A stretch of 64,000 bases of DNA, taken from Gracilimonas sp. Its GTDB lineage: Bacteria > Bacteroidota > Rhodothermia > Balneolales > Balneolaceae. A model generated the notes under the pieces. It made no database searches. It was given only the letters and a program-made list of their open reading frames with translations, and was not told where the DNA came from. Position numbers and translations under genes: made by a program. This document shows, one piece after another, positions 45,106 to 53,740 of this stretch (position 1 is the stretch's first letter; every line of letters begins with the position of its first letter). The stretch is taken from NCBI GenBank assembly GCA_022450045.1, contig JAKURD010000005.1:98024-162023 (forward strand), given 5' to 3'.

Positions 45106-46881
45106 GTGAGCAACAAACAAGATTCCAAAGCCGTCGATACCACTCTGATTCGGCGGCTTTATTTTTTTCTAAAACCCTACCGCTGGTTCGTTCTATTAGC
45201 CATCAGCCTTACTTTGTCGGCGTCCTATTTAGGTACGATACGTCCAAAGCTTACCCAGATCGCAGTCGATGAGTACATCGCTGTAGATGATTTTGAGGGA
45301 CTGTGGTGGATCATAACCTTGTTGGGAGGGGCATTACTTGGCGAATTTATCTTGCTGGTTTTCAACACCTATATAACCAGATGGTTTGGGCAGAATGCAC
45401 TGTATTCACTTAGAAATACCGTCTTCAAAAAGATCCAAACGCTGAATGTTCAGTTCTTCGATAAAAATCCCATAGGCCGGCTTATTACCAGAACCACCAG
45501 TGACATTGAAGCCCTAAGTGAATTATTATCCGATGGCGTAGTTGCGATAATTGGTGATCTGTTTCGCATAATCTTTATCCTTTACTTCATGTTTAGCATG
45601 AATTGGGAGCTGAGTATAGTCACCCTTACTGTATTGCCTATCTTATTCTATGCCACGTTTTGGTTCAAGGCCAAAGTTAGAGTCACGTTTCTTGAAGTGA
45701 GGGATAAGATTGCCCAGTTGAATTCCTTTGTGCAGGAACACATAAATGGGATGGATGTGGTTCAGCTCTTCAACAGAGAAGAGAAGCAGCGAAAGAAATT
45801 TGAAAAGATAAATGCTGGTCACCGTGATGCGTACATTGAGACGATCTTCTACTTTGCGATTTTCTGGCCTATTGTGGAAGTAACTGCAAGTTTGGCTATG
45901 GCGCTCATTGTCTGGTATGGTGGAGCAAGAGCCCTTATGGATGGAGTAACCTTTGGTGTATTGTTAGCCTTTATACAATACGCCCGTCAGTTTTTTCGCC
46001 CGATTCAAGGTTTGTCGGAAAAGTTCAACACTCTTCAATCTGCCTTAGCATCCTCAGAACGGATATTTGGAGTATTAGATACCAAAACAAGAGTTATTGA
46101 AACAGATACTCCTACAGCCATCAAAGACCCAAAAGGAAAGATCGAATTTGAGAACGTATGGTTTAAGTACAATGAAGATGAAGACTATGTGTTGAAAAAT
46201 GTTTCTTTTACTGCTGAACCCGGAGAGGACATTGCCATTGTTGGGGCAACCGGAGCCGGAAAAACAACGATCATAAATATCCTGATGCGCTTTTACGATA
46301 TCGAAAAAGGCAGTGTTAAAATCGATGGAGTTGACATAAGAGATCTTACACTTTATGACCTCCGCTCACATTTTGGGTTGGTTTTACAAGATAATGCACT
46401 ATTCTCAGGATCTATCCTTGATAACATAACGCTGGGGCATCCTGATATTACCAGAGAGCAAGTGATTGAAGCAGCACATAAAGTGGAGGCACACCGATTC
46501 ATTGAAAAACTTCCTGAAAGCTATGATTATGTACTTCAGGAAAGGGGCGCTTCTTTGTCGATGGGGCAACGACAGCTTATTTGTTTTGTAAGAGCCCTCG
46601 TTTATAATCCCGAAATTCTGATCCTGGACGAAGCAACTTCCAGCGTGGATTCTGAGACTGAAGCGTTGGTAACTGAATCCAGCCGCCTTATGATGGAGGG
46701 CAGAACATCTATAGTGGTTGCTCACCGTCTTTCTACCATTCAACATGCTGATAAGATCCTGGTAATGCACAAGGGACAGATCAGGGAATCAGGGAGTCAT
46801 CAGGAGCTTATTTTACAGGAAAATGGCCTCTATAAGAAGCTATACGAATTGCAATATAAGGATCAGGTTTTGGCAGAATAA
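45106..46881 (+). CDS. Half ABC exporter with intact Walker B (subunit B)
   Basis: 591 residues from a GTG start 12 bp after the RNase Z stop. The membrane domain begins FLKPYRWFVLLAISLTLSASYL. Walker A is GATGAGKTT, Walker B keeps Glu (ILILDEATSSVD), but the signature is LSMGQRQL, with the first Gly replaced by Met. It pairs with the subunit at 41960: its signature would complete that subunit's degenerate site, and its own Walker motifs would use the canonical LSGGQ of the other. A terminator follows. Confidence 0.88.
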   Translation: MSNKQDSKAVDTTLIRRLYFFLKPYRWFVLLAISLTLSASYLGTIRPKLTQIAVDEYIAVDDFEGLWWIITLLGGALLGEFILLVFNTYITRWFGQNALYSLRNTVFKKIQTLNVQFFDKNPIGRLITRTTSDIEALSELLSDGVVAIIGDLFRIIFILYFMFSMNWELSIVTLTVLPILFYATFWFKAKVRVTFLEVRDKIAQLNSFVQEHINGMDVVQLFNREEKQRKKFEKINAGHRDAYIETIFYFAIFWPIVEVTASLAMALIVWYGGARALMDGVTFGVLLAFIQYARQFFRPIQGLSEKFNTLQSALASSERIFGVLDTKTRVIETDTPTAIKDPKGKIEFENVWFKYNEDEDYVLKNVSFTAEPGEDIAIVGATGAGKTTIINILMRFYDIEKGSVKIDGVDIRDLTLYDLRSHFGLVLQDNALFSGSILDNITLGHPDITREQVIEAAHKVEAHRFIEKLPESYDYVLQERGASLSMGQRQLICFVRALVYNPEILILDEATSSVDSETEALVTESSRLMMEGRTSIVVAHRLSTIQHADKILVMHKGQIRESGSHQELILQENGLYKKLYELQYKDQVLAE

Positions 46882-46883
46882 AA

Positions 46884-46914
46884 AAAGGCCTGCGATTTCT
46901 CACAGACCTTTCTA
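46884..46914 (+). terminator. Intrinsic terminator after subunit B
   Basis: AAAGGCCTG (46884-46892) and CAGACCTTT (46903-46911) form a stem with one mismatch; a short T/A tract follows. Confidence 0.65.
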
Positions 46915-46946
46915 GGGTTCATGTTTAAATATTTAACAGAGTGTGT

Positions 46947-47753
46947 TTAGTTCAGATCTAACTCTACGTTGCCAATGTTATTGGTTTCGCCAACAGTGAC
47001 TTGAACATCAGTAGTATCCTTAACTTGATAGTTAGTGTTTGTTGGATTTATTGAAACGGTATAGCTCCCTTCTTCAAGTCCAATTAATCTGAACGTTCCA
47101 TCATTTTCGTCAGCATAGGTTGAAGACAAAGTATCTCCGTTAGCGATAGCGTAAACTACAGGCTCAGCTTCAAATGGCGTTACACTACCTTCGATATTAC
47201 CGGTAATAGCCTGATTAGTGGCTTTGATCACAGGTTTCAGAATGTATCCTTGTCCAGAAGATTCATTTCCGGTAACTACAACCGAACGACTGGCATCAAA
47301 ATCGAGTAACAGGGTATAAGTAATATCCGGCTCGATCTCTGCATTTACATTCAATTTAATTCCTGTTTGGGCACCACTTGGAATGAACATATCATTTGAT
47401 TGTCCGTCAATGACTACGCTGTGCCCATCACTACTTAGAATCAGACGTACTTGTTCGTAGATACCGGGTTCAAGTTCTATTTCTCCCAAAGGCTGTAATA
47501 CTCCGTTTGTGAGTTCCAGAAGATCGAAAACCTGCCCGGGAGCACCTACTGTGATCCAGCCTTCCTCATCGGTACCGTTATTAACCTGCACGCTTTCTAT
47601 AAAAACGTTCACTTCATCATAATTGGCCGGTGCATCGTGAAGAAGAACCTGGAAGCTACCTGTTCGGCTATCTGATTGGGTGCCACATCCAATAAGCATG
47701 AATGTGAAGATCACAAGGGTTGCTATTGTTTTAAATATTTTTGAGTATATCAT
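46947..47753 (-). CDS. DUF4382 lipoprotein
   Basis: 268 residues with a lipobox (FMLIGCGTQ, Cys near 23). The N-terminal half, GSFQVLLHDAPANYDEVNVFIESVQVNN through GIYEQVRLILSSDGHSVVID, is the DUF4382 domain. A second beta-domain with a carboxypeptidase-regulatory-like strand pattern (GTFRLIGLEEGSYTVSINPTNTNY) follows. Location is the periplasm or outer membrane. It has its own promoter, identical in type to that of the ECF sigma operon upstream, so it is probably in that regulon. Confidence 0.8.
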   Translation of the reverse strand: MIYSKIFKTIATLVIFTFMLIGCGTQSDSRTGSFQVLLHDAPANYDEVNVFIESVQVNNGTDEEGWITVGAPGQVFDLLELTNGVLQPLGEIELEPGIYEQVRLILSSDGHSVVIDGQSNDMFIPSGAQTGIKLNVNAEIEPDITYTLLLDFDASRSVVVTGNESSGQGYILKPVIKATNQAITGNIEGSVTPFEAEPVVYAIANGDTLSSTYADENDGTFRLIGLEEGSYTVSINPTNTNYQVKDTTDVQVTVGETNNIGNVELDLN

Positions 47754-47795
47754 AATAATATTGTTTTGATTTTTTGTTGTTAGGTGTCTTTACTC

Positions 47796-47824
47796 ATGCG
47801 ACGACTAACTTTCGGTTTGGTTAC
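47796..47824 (-). promoter_or_regulatory. ECF-type promoter of the DUF4382 gene
   Basis: Read on the minus strand: -35 GTAACCAAACC, 10-bp spacer, -10 CGTCGCAT. The same 11 and 8 bases with the same spacing occur before the sigma gene at 51472-51500. Confidence 0.75.
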
Positions 47825-47943
47825 TGAATTAAATTATTTTTTAAAAAGTCAAGATGAGCAAGGTAGAAATAATGATAACTATCACTTATGGGTGGGACAG
47901 ATAAAAGAGAAAAGCGGGGAGATTTTAAAAATTGATTAACGAA

Positions 47944-48837
47944 TTAACCGCCACCTCCATTATTTCCGCCTCGGGTATTGTCAGGCCTTCCGGGTAAACC
48001 TGATGGAGGTCCGCCCCCAATTTTCCCGTTAAATAATCCTTGCAGAATTTCAGACGCAGGTGAGCCTGATTGTATTCGGTCTAAAATGCCATTTAATACA
48101 TTGCCTGCGGGTATTTGCCCTTTGTTCTGTGCTATTTTCATTGCGGAAGGTAGTTTTTGTAAATCCGTTGAATCAAAGCCGCCTTTTAAAGATCGAATAA
48201 CAAGCTCAGTTGTTAACTGCTGATTTTCAGCACTAGTTGGAAGATCGGGGAGTATCGTTAAAGAGGTAACTACTTCATTTCTGCTGATATTAGAAAGAAG
48301 ATCCTGGTTATCTAATTCATCTAAGAACCCATTCAGTACATTTTCAGAAAACCCCTGATTCAAAGCTCTGGCTGTTACTTTAAGCATATTATTTCTAAAT
48401 TCTTGTGCCGACTCCGGGCCTGATCTATTGGCCATATTCTGGACTCCAGGCTTTTGGATCCAATTGTTAACGATAGGCGCAGCATTTTGAGTAGAGACCT
48501 TCAGACCTTCCAAAACATTTAACAAGACATCAATGGGGACTCCTTTGGCCATGCCTTCGGATGTTTTTTGGAGGATCATGTCGAAAGGAAGGTTTTCTTC
48601 TGCAAGAGCTACGGCAGGTTTAAGTATTTCAGAGAGCTGATCGTTGCTGATGCCATTTGCTTCAGCCCGTTCTTGCAGTTTAGAAATATAAGAGGCATCA
48701 AGTCCTAATTCCGTAGCTTTCTGGGTCAGAACAGAAAGCGAATTCTGTTGTGCAAAAAGCGAAAATGGCAGTGACATGATTATGCTCACCAAAGCAAGCC
48801 TGACCATCTTTTTTGATATGTTTTTCAGTGTATTCAT
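47944..48837 (-). CDS. Hypothetical exported protein with Gly-rich tail
   Basis: 297 residues with a signal peptide (LALVSIIMSLPFSLFAQQ). The body is helical, with repeated Leu-rich units of about 35-40 residues (ATELGLDASYISKLQERAEANGIS, LPFDMILQKTSEGMAKGVPIDVLLNVLEGL). The C-terminus is Gly/Pro-rich (GGGPPSGLPG, NNGGGG). I recognise no family. It ends the ECF sigma operon, 15 bp after the gene with the second glycogen-binding domain. Confidence 0.6.
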   Translation of the reverse strand: MNTLKNISKKMVRLALVSIIMSLPFSLFAQQNSLSVLTQKATELGLDASYISKLQERAEANGISNDQLSEILKPAVALAEENLPFDMILQKTSEGMAKGVPIDVLLNVLEGLKVSTQNAAPIVNNWIQKPGVQNMANRSGPESAQEFRNNMLKVTARALNQGFSENVLNGFLDELDNQDLLSNISRNEVVTSLTILPDLPTSAENQQLTTELVIRSLKGGFDSTDLQKLPSAMKIAQNKGQIPAGNVLNGILDRIQSGSPASEILQGLFNGKIGGGPPSGLPGRPDNTRGGNNGGGG

Positions 48838-48852
48838 TTTATTACCAATTAC

Positions 48853-50118
48853 TTATTCAACAATTTTTAGAGCATTAACACCACCAAAGCTGTCATTAAC
48901 CGTAGTAGTGTCATTTGAAAATTCCAGCCAATTCTGTTCATTGTCGCGTATAACCAATATTCTGTACTCATACAGACCGGGTTCAAGGTTTAAGGAGGCG
49001 ACATACTTATTTCCTGAAGTCTCTCTAAGGGGAATACCGGGTTTTTCCCAGTTATTAAAATCCCCGACAACATATAAATTCCCTTCGCCCCGAAATTTCA
49101 AAGTAATCTGGTGTTCCTCATCCTTATAATTCCATACAGGTTCAACGATATTTTTTCGTGAAGAAATTATGTTCGGGATGAATGAAAATCGTAATCCACC
49201 TGAAATTTGAACATCTGAGATCCCCGTTTCGAGGGAACTTGACTGATACAATAGTCGGTCAGCAGATACAAAAGCGGCGATATTATTAGTGACCGGATAA
49301 GCAGCTTCAAGTTTAAATCTCCATATCTGATCATCTATTGACTGGGTTTGTGTGGTTGTTCCTCCGGGTGGGCCGAATGGGCCTCCAGGTCCACCTCCAT
49401 CATCAATAGTAGTTGTAAATTCAGAACTATAGTTAATGAACTGTATTTCTGAGGTTAACTTACTTCCATTTAGAAATGAACGCCCAAGAGACATTGAAGT
49501 TGAAAGTCCATTTTGTGGCGAACTTAAATTATCTAAACTGCCATAGATACCTGCTTTTAACTGCCAGCGAAAATTAAACCAGCTTTCAAATTCAAGGCTG
49601 TAAGAATTAAAACGATTACTGGTATCAGGACTATTTGGCAGGTTTGTGTATTCTCTGAAATTTGAACCGATCTTGAAATTCAATGAAGTAAAACCAGATG
49701 GAAACCAGGTAATATAGGGTCGAATCCAGCTAAGATTTCTTTCGAGATCTGATTGAAATGCACTGGTTCCTGCTACTATTCCGGCATTAAAGTTTTGATC
49801 AATGTCGATCAGATATTTTCCATAAGCGAGATAGCCATGCCATGCAGGTTGTTCTGAAAAAAATGGTTCATATATATAGCCTCCGTTTATGTCAAACTTA
49901 TGCTTTCCCTTATCCCAAAAAAGCTGGCCAAATGTAGAATTAAAGCCGTAACCGGAATCATAAGTTCTATTCCATTCAGAGAAAAAGGGATTCAGATAGG
50001 TATTTGTTGAATACCCCGCTCTGAACTCAGATGTAATGGTGGTCTGTACATCCTGTGATTTAGATGAAAATGGCAATATGGAGCCTATCATTAGCATAGT
50101 TATAACTTTTATCCTCAT
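48853..50118 (-). CDS. Outer-membrane protein with C-terminal glycogen-binding-like (CBM48/AMPK) domain
   Basis: 421 residues with a signal peptide (TMLMIGSILPFSSKSQ). Most of it reads as outer-membrane barrel strands (STFGQLFWDKGKHKFDINGGYIYEP and others). The last 80 residues (GEGNLYVVGDFNNWEKPGIPL, LEPGLYEYRILVIRD) are an early-set CBM48/AMPK-beta-like domain, as in the neighbouring membrane protein. It overlaps that gene by ATGA. The pair probably senses or binds a glucan or similar polymer, which is inference from the domain only. Confidence 0.75.
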   Translation of the reverse strand: MRIKVITMLMIGSILPFSSKSQDVQTTITSEFRAGYSTNTYLNPFFSEWNRTYDSGYGFNSTFGQLFWDKGKHKFDINGGYIYEPFFSEQPAWHGYLAYGKYLIDIDQNFNAGIVAGTSAFQSDLERNLSWIRPYITWFPSGFTSLNFKIGSNFREYTNLPNSPDTSNRFNSYSLEFESWFNFRWQLKAGIYGSLDNLSSPQNGLSTSMSLGRSFLNGSKLTSEIQFINYSSEFTTTIDDGGGPGGPFGPPGGTTTQTQSIDDQIWRFKLEAAYPVTNNIAAFVSADRLLYQSSSLETGISDVQISGGLRFSFIPNIISSRKNIVEPVWNYKDEEHQITLKFRGEGNLYVVGDFNNWEKPGIPLRETSGNKYVASLNLEPGLYEYRILVIRDNEQNWLEFSNDTTTVNDSFGGVNALKIVE

Positions 50119-50837
50119 AGATAGATTATCGCATTTTTATTTCCAAAACCGTCATCTTCATACATTGTGGCAAGTGGGTCGGTGACCCAGTTTTCTCCGT
50201 TCACTACAAACATATACTTGTTCTCTCCGCGGGGCATGGCAAAAAAGCCGGTCCAAACATCTTTGCCATTTACCTGCTGTTCGGTAAGCTCATAAGGCTG
50301 CCAGTCATTGAAATCGCCGGCAATGGCTATTTTATTTGCATTTTCATCTACATAAATAAACCGGACCCAAACCAATTCTTCATTATCGGAAACAGTTTGT
50401 GTTGCAACCTCTTCTTTGCTTTGAACGATCGCATCTGTATCTGTATTTGATTGATTAAGATATAAGAAAAGGGCGGGAATAAGAATTACCAACGTAACAG
50501 CAAAGCCTATAAGTGCAGGACTGAGTTGATAATTGCGTGGTGTAAAAATGGATTGAAGCCAGCTTAAGATGTTGGGTATAAGTGGTATTTGTTCAACCTC
50601 TTGTGGTTGTTCTTCCAGCTGATCGATTTGCATCATTACTTTATTGGAAAATCCCTCAGGTACTTCAAATGATTTACGATCGAAAGAAGGATCTGAAAAC
50701 GATTGTCGTAAAAAAAGCTCAAACCTCAGTGATGACCTTAGTTCGGAATCATCTGCTATGGCATGTAAAGCTTCTTTCTCTTCATAAGCTGATAACTCAT
50801 GGTCCAGATATTTTCTAAGAAGTTCTTGTTTATTCAT
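50115..50837 (-). CDS. Probable anti-sigma factor with C-terminal glycogen-binding-like domain
   Basis: 240 residues. The N-terminus (NKQELLRKYLDHELSAYEEKEALHAI) resembles anti-sigma N-terminal regions. A membrane helix is at about 106-128 (LIGFAVTLVILIPALFLYL), and the outer part has a CBM48/AMPK-like domain (IAIAGDFNDWQPYEL, PRGENKYMFVVNGENW). It lies 7 bp after the ECF sigma gene, the normal place for its anti-sigma factor. The domain outside the membrane suggests that carbohydrate binding releases the sigma; this is inference. Confidence 0.75.
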   Translation of the reverse strand: MNKQELLRKYLDHELSAYEEKEALHAIADDSELRSSLRFELFLRQSFSDPSFDRKSFEVPEGFSNKVMMQIDQLEEQPQEVEQIPLIPNILSWLQSIFTPRNYQLSPALIGFAVTLVILIPALFLYLNQSNTDTDAIVQSKEEVATQTVSDNEELVWVRFIYVDENANKIAIAGDFNDWQPYELTEQQVNGKDVWTGFFAMPRGENKYMFVVNGENWVTDPLATMYEDDGFGNKNAIIYL

Positions 50838-50844
50838 AACTCTG

Positions 50845-51408
50845 TCACATTTTATGTTTCATAAATTCTCTTAACTCGGCCCGAGCCCTGTGAACTCTTT
50901 GCTTAAGTGCATTAACGCTGACATCCAGCTGTTTTGAGATCTCTTTATAAGATAACCCTTCATCGTATTTCAGTAAAAATGCCTCCGCATAATCAGGGGT
51001 TATATTTCGTAATGCTTCATACAATAGGATATTGGTTTCTTTAGTTTCGATTTCGTATTCCGGTGAAATGGAATGCCTTGTTAAACTTTGGATTTCATGA
51101 GATTCCATTTCACTAAAATTTTTATTTTTCCGGCGAATGTTTTTCACATAATCGCGACAGTGGTTCATGCTTATCACATATAGCCATGAGGAAAATTTTG
51201 ACCGCCCGTCAAAAATTTCCAGTCGCTCATAGGTTTTAACGAAGATTTGCTGAGCCAGTTCTTCAACAAGCTCATCCTCTTTTACAAATTTACGAACCAC
51301 ATGAAATACCATCGGCGCATATTTGTCGATCAGTTCTGAATATCTGTTATGCTCACCGCAAATAATTTTGTCAATAATTTGATTTTTCGAATTTTCACTA
51401 TTCTGCAT
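50845..51408 (-). CDS. ECF RNA polymerase sigma factor
   Basis: 187 residues. Region 2 (LIDKYAPMVFHVVRKFVKEDELVEELAQQIFVKTYERL, SSWLYVISMNHCRDYVKN) and region 4 (ALRNITPDYAEAFLLKYDEGLSYKEISKQLDVSVNALKQRVHRARAEL) are intact. It heads an operon with a membrane anti-sigma-like protein and an outer-membrane protein. Its promoter contains the motif GTAACCAAACC-N10-CGTCGCAT, also found before the DUF4382 gene, so it probably activates itself. Confidence 0.92.
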   Translation of the reverse strand: MQNSENSKNQIIDKIICGEHNRYSELIDKYAPMVFHVVRKFVKEDELVEELAQQIFVKTYERLEIFDGRSKFSSWLYVISMNHCRDYVKNIRRKNKNFSEMESHEIQSLTRHSISPEYEIETKETNILLYEALRNITPDYAEAFLLKYDEGLSYKEISKQLDVSVNALKQRVHRARAELREFMKHKM

Positions 51409-51471
51409 TAAGCTTTGCCATAAAGTAGATTATGGTTATAACATACCTAAAATATTCCATTCGTTTATCCA

Positions 51472-51500
51472 ATGCGACGACCGAAGGCAGGTTTGGTTAC
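51472..51500 (-). promoter_or_regulatory. ECF-type promoter of the sigma operon (autoregulatory)
   Basis: Read on the minus strand: GTAACCAAACC (-35), 10-bp spacer, CGTCGCAT (-10), giving a leader of about 55 nt before the sigma start. The AAC and CGTC cores are those of classical ECF promoters. Confidence 0.75.
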
Positions 51501-51653
51501 TTAATTTTTTTAAATTTTAGTTAGTTAGATAGAATTCAATATGAAAATGAAGGAAAGAACAACGGTATTTTTATATGAGTTATAAGGTTGGGAAAGTCAG
51601 CAAATTATTAACAAATGAATTCGTATTTTCTTTTAACAAAAGAGGAAAATATT

Positions 51654-51917
51654 ATGGCAGATTCAAAAAAAAAATCAACAGTAAAAAAAGATATCGAAGA
51701 AACCATTTACGATACCACCGAGAAGCTTCAGGATAAAGCTGAAGAGACGTACGATGTGTTATTGGATCGTTTGAAATATGAGCGGGATGGCTTGGAGCGC
51801 GAGCTAAAGCATGAGTATCGAAATGCACGTCGCTATGTACGCGCTCACCCTGAACAAGGCTTGGGAATAGCTTTTGTTGCAGGACTGGTGCTTGGCGCCT
51901 TATTGACAAGAAAATAA
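51654..51917 (+). CDS. YqjD/DUF883-like small membrane protein
   Basis: 87 residues from ATG 51654, which follows an AAGAGG ribosome-binding site; an earlier in-frame ATG is less well placed. The charged helix (DIEETIYDTTEKLQDKAEETYDVLLDRLKYERDGLERELKHEYRNARRYVRAHP) is followed by one short C-terminal membrane segment (LGIAFVAGLVLGALLTRK). This matches DUF883-type proteins thought to associate with the membrane, and possibly with ribosomes in YqjD. It lies just before prfB. Confidence 0.75.
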   Translation: MADSKKKSTVKKDIEETIYDTTEKLQDKAEETYDVLLDRLKYERDGLERELKHEYRNARRYVRAHPEQGLGIAFVAGLVLGALLTRK

Positions 51918-51935
51918 AAAGTTTAAAATATACAG

Positions 51936-53046
51936 ATGGCAATTAATACAGATAACCTGCAGGAACTCTATGAGCGAATTGACGCGCTCAGGAGGTACCT
52001 TTGACTACGATAAAAGAAAAGTACGCATAATAGAACTCACCGAACATACGCAAGATCCGGAGTTCTGGAACGATCCTGCTAAAGCTCAGGCGATCATGAA
52101 GGAGTTGGATCACGAGAAGAGCCTGGTCGAGGGGTGGGATAACCTCGACTCTTTACGCGAGAGCATCAATGTATATCTTGAATTTCAGGAAATGGGAGAA
52201 GAGGTAGAATCCGATCTTGAGGCTGAATATAAAAAGCTTGAAAAAGCCTTAGAGGAAATGGAACTCCGAAATATGCTCAGCGGCCCTGATGACCACAGGG
52301 ATGCGATCGTTAACTTCAATCCCGGAGCCGGTGGAACAGAAAGTCAGGATTGGGCTGAGATGCTCTATCGCATGTACACCCGCTGGGCTGAAAAGGCCGG
52401 ATTTAAAGTTTCTGTTGTCGATTACCAGGATGGGGATGTAGCCGGACTTAAGAGTGCCACTATAGAAGTTCAGGGTGATAATGCGTATGGATTTCTTAAA
52501 GCGGAAAGCGGAGTACATCGTCTTGTACGTGTCTCTCCATTCGACAGCAACGCTCGCCGCCATACTTCTTTTTGCTCCGTATTTGTGGCTCCGCTTATTG
52601 ATGATACCATTGAAGTGGACATCAACGAGAGTGAAGTTGAATTGCAGCGATTTCACTCAAGTGGAGCCGGCGGACAGAACGTGAATAAAGTGGAAACGGC
52701 CGTTCGCCTGATTTGGGAAGGAGAACTTTCGGATGGACGAACAGAACGGGTAGTAGCTGAATGTCAGCAGGAGCGGTCGCAGCTTCAGAATCGCGAAAAA
52801 GCAATGGTGTTGCTTAAATCACGCATCTATGAACTTGAAAAGGAAATTCAGGAAGCTGAAAAAGCCAAGCTGGAAGGTTCAAAAGGTAAAAACGAATGGG
52901 GTTCACAAATACGAAGCTATGTGTTTGATGACCAGCGCGTTAAAGACCACCGTACAAACTACGAAACGAGTGATGTGAGCGGGGTAATGGATGGCGACCT
53001 CGATGAATTCATAAAAGCATACCTGCTTCAGGATGCCGAAGTATAA
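51936..53046 (+). CDS. prfB: Peptide chain release factor 2, with programmed +1 frameshift
   Basis: The first 22 codons (ATG 51936 to CTT 51999-52001) end at an in-frame TGA (52002-52004). The sequence AGGAGGTACCTTTGAC gives the internal SD-like AGGAGG, the slippery CTT and the TGA-C stop, the classical RF2 frameshift signal. Reading continues in the +1 frame from GAC 52003, for 369 residues in all. The RF2 recognition tripeptide SPF (VRVSPFDSNARRHTSF) and the GGQ loop (SSGAGGQNVNKVETAVR) are intact. The autoregulation is thus the standard one: low RF2 favours the shift. Confidence 0.97.
51989..52005 (+). promoter_or_regulatory. prfB +1 programmed frameshift site
   Basis: AGGAGG (internal Shine-Dalgarno-like), a short spacer, CTT then TGA C. 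The spacing matches the E. coli prfB site. It decides the true start and length of prfB. Confidence 0.95.
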
Positions 53047-53064
53047 TCAGTACAAATTTTTCCC

Positions 53065-53664
53065 ATGATCAAGGTTGGAGTTACAGGCGGAATCGGCTCA
53101 GGCAAAACTACTCTCTGTAAAGAATGGGGAAAAATGGGAGCCTATATACTTTATGCGGATGATCTTGCTAAAAAATTGATGAATGAAAATGAGGAATTGA
53201 AATCAAAGATCGTGAAGGTATTTGGGGAACAATCCTATGATGCTTCCGGAGATTTAGACCGATCCTATCTTGCCAGTGAAGCATTTGAGAAAGGCAGGGT
53301 AGAAGAGTTGAATGAACTGGTACACCCCGTGTTATGGAAGAAAGCAAAAGATATCGCAGAAGAGAAGAAAAGGGAGGGAGTAAAAGTGTTTGCTAAAGAA
53401 GCAGCCATCTTATTGAATAACGGTCGCCCTAAAGGTCTTGATTATGTAGTGCTTCTGCTTGCCGATGAAGAAAACCGTATAGATCGCACAAAAGAGAGAG
53501 ACCAGACTTCAGAAAACCGGATTCGGGACAGAATTTCAAAACAACCTGATTTTAATGAGCTTATTCCCTTGGCTGATCTCGTTATTACCAATGACGGTAG
53601 TTTAGAAGAACTAAAAAACAAATCACGTCAAGTTTTTAAAAACATTATAGAACAAACTCAGTAA
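53065..53664 (+). CDS. coaE: Dephospho-CoA kinase
   Basis: 199 residues. The P-loop GVTGGIGSGKTTL is at 6-18. YADDLAKKLM, LVHPVLWKKAKD and ILLNNGRPKGLDYVVLL (the CoA-binding lid region) match CoaE. It carries out the last step of CoA synthesis. It lies 18 bp after prfB, so the two may be co-transcribed. Confidence 0.95.
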   Translation: MIKVGVTGGIGSGKTTLCKEWGKMGAYILYADDLAKKLMNENEELKSKIVKVFGEQSYDASGDLDRSYLASEAFEKGRVEELNELVHPVLWKKAKDIAEEKKREGVKVFAKEAAILLNNGRPKGLDYVVLLLADEENRIDRTKERDQTSENRIRDRISKQPDFNELIPLADLVITNDGSLEELKNKSRQVFKNIIEQTQ

Positions 53665-53740
53665 ATGAAAAAGTATAAAGATTTTGAACCTCAAACATCT
53701 TTATATTCTCAAAAAAGCGCTTCCAAAACATTAAACTGAT

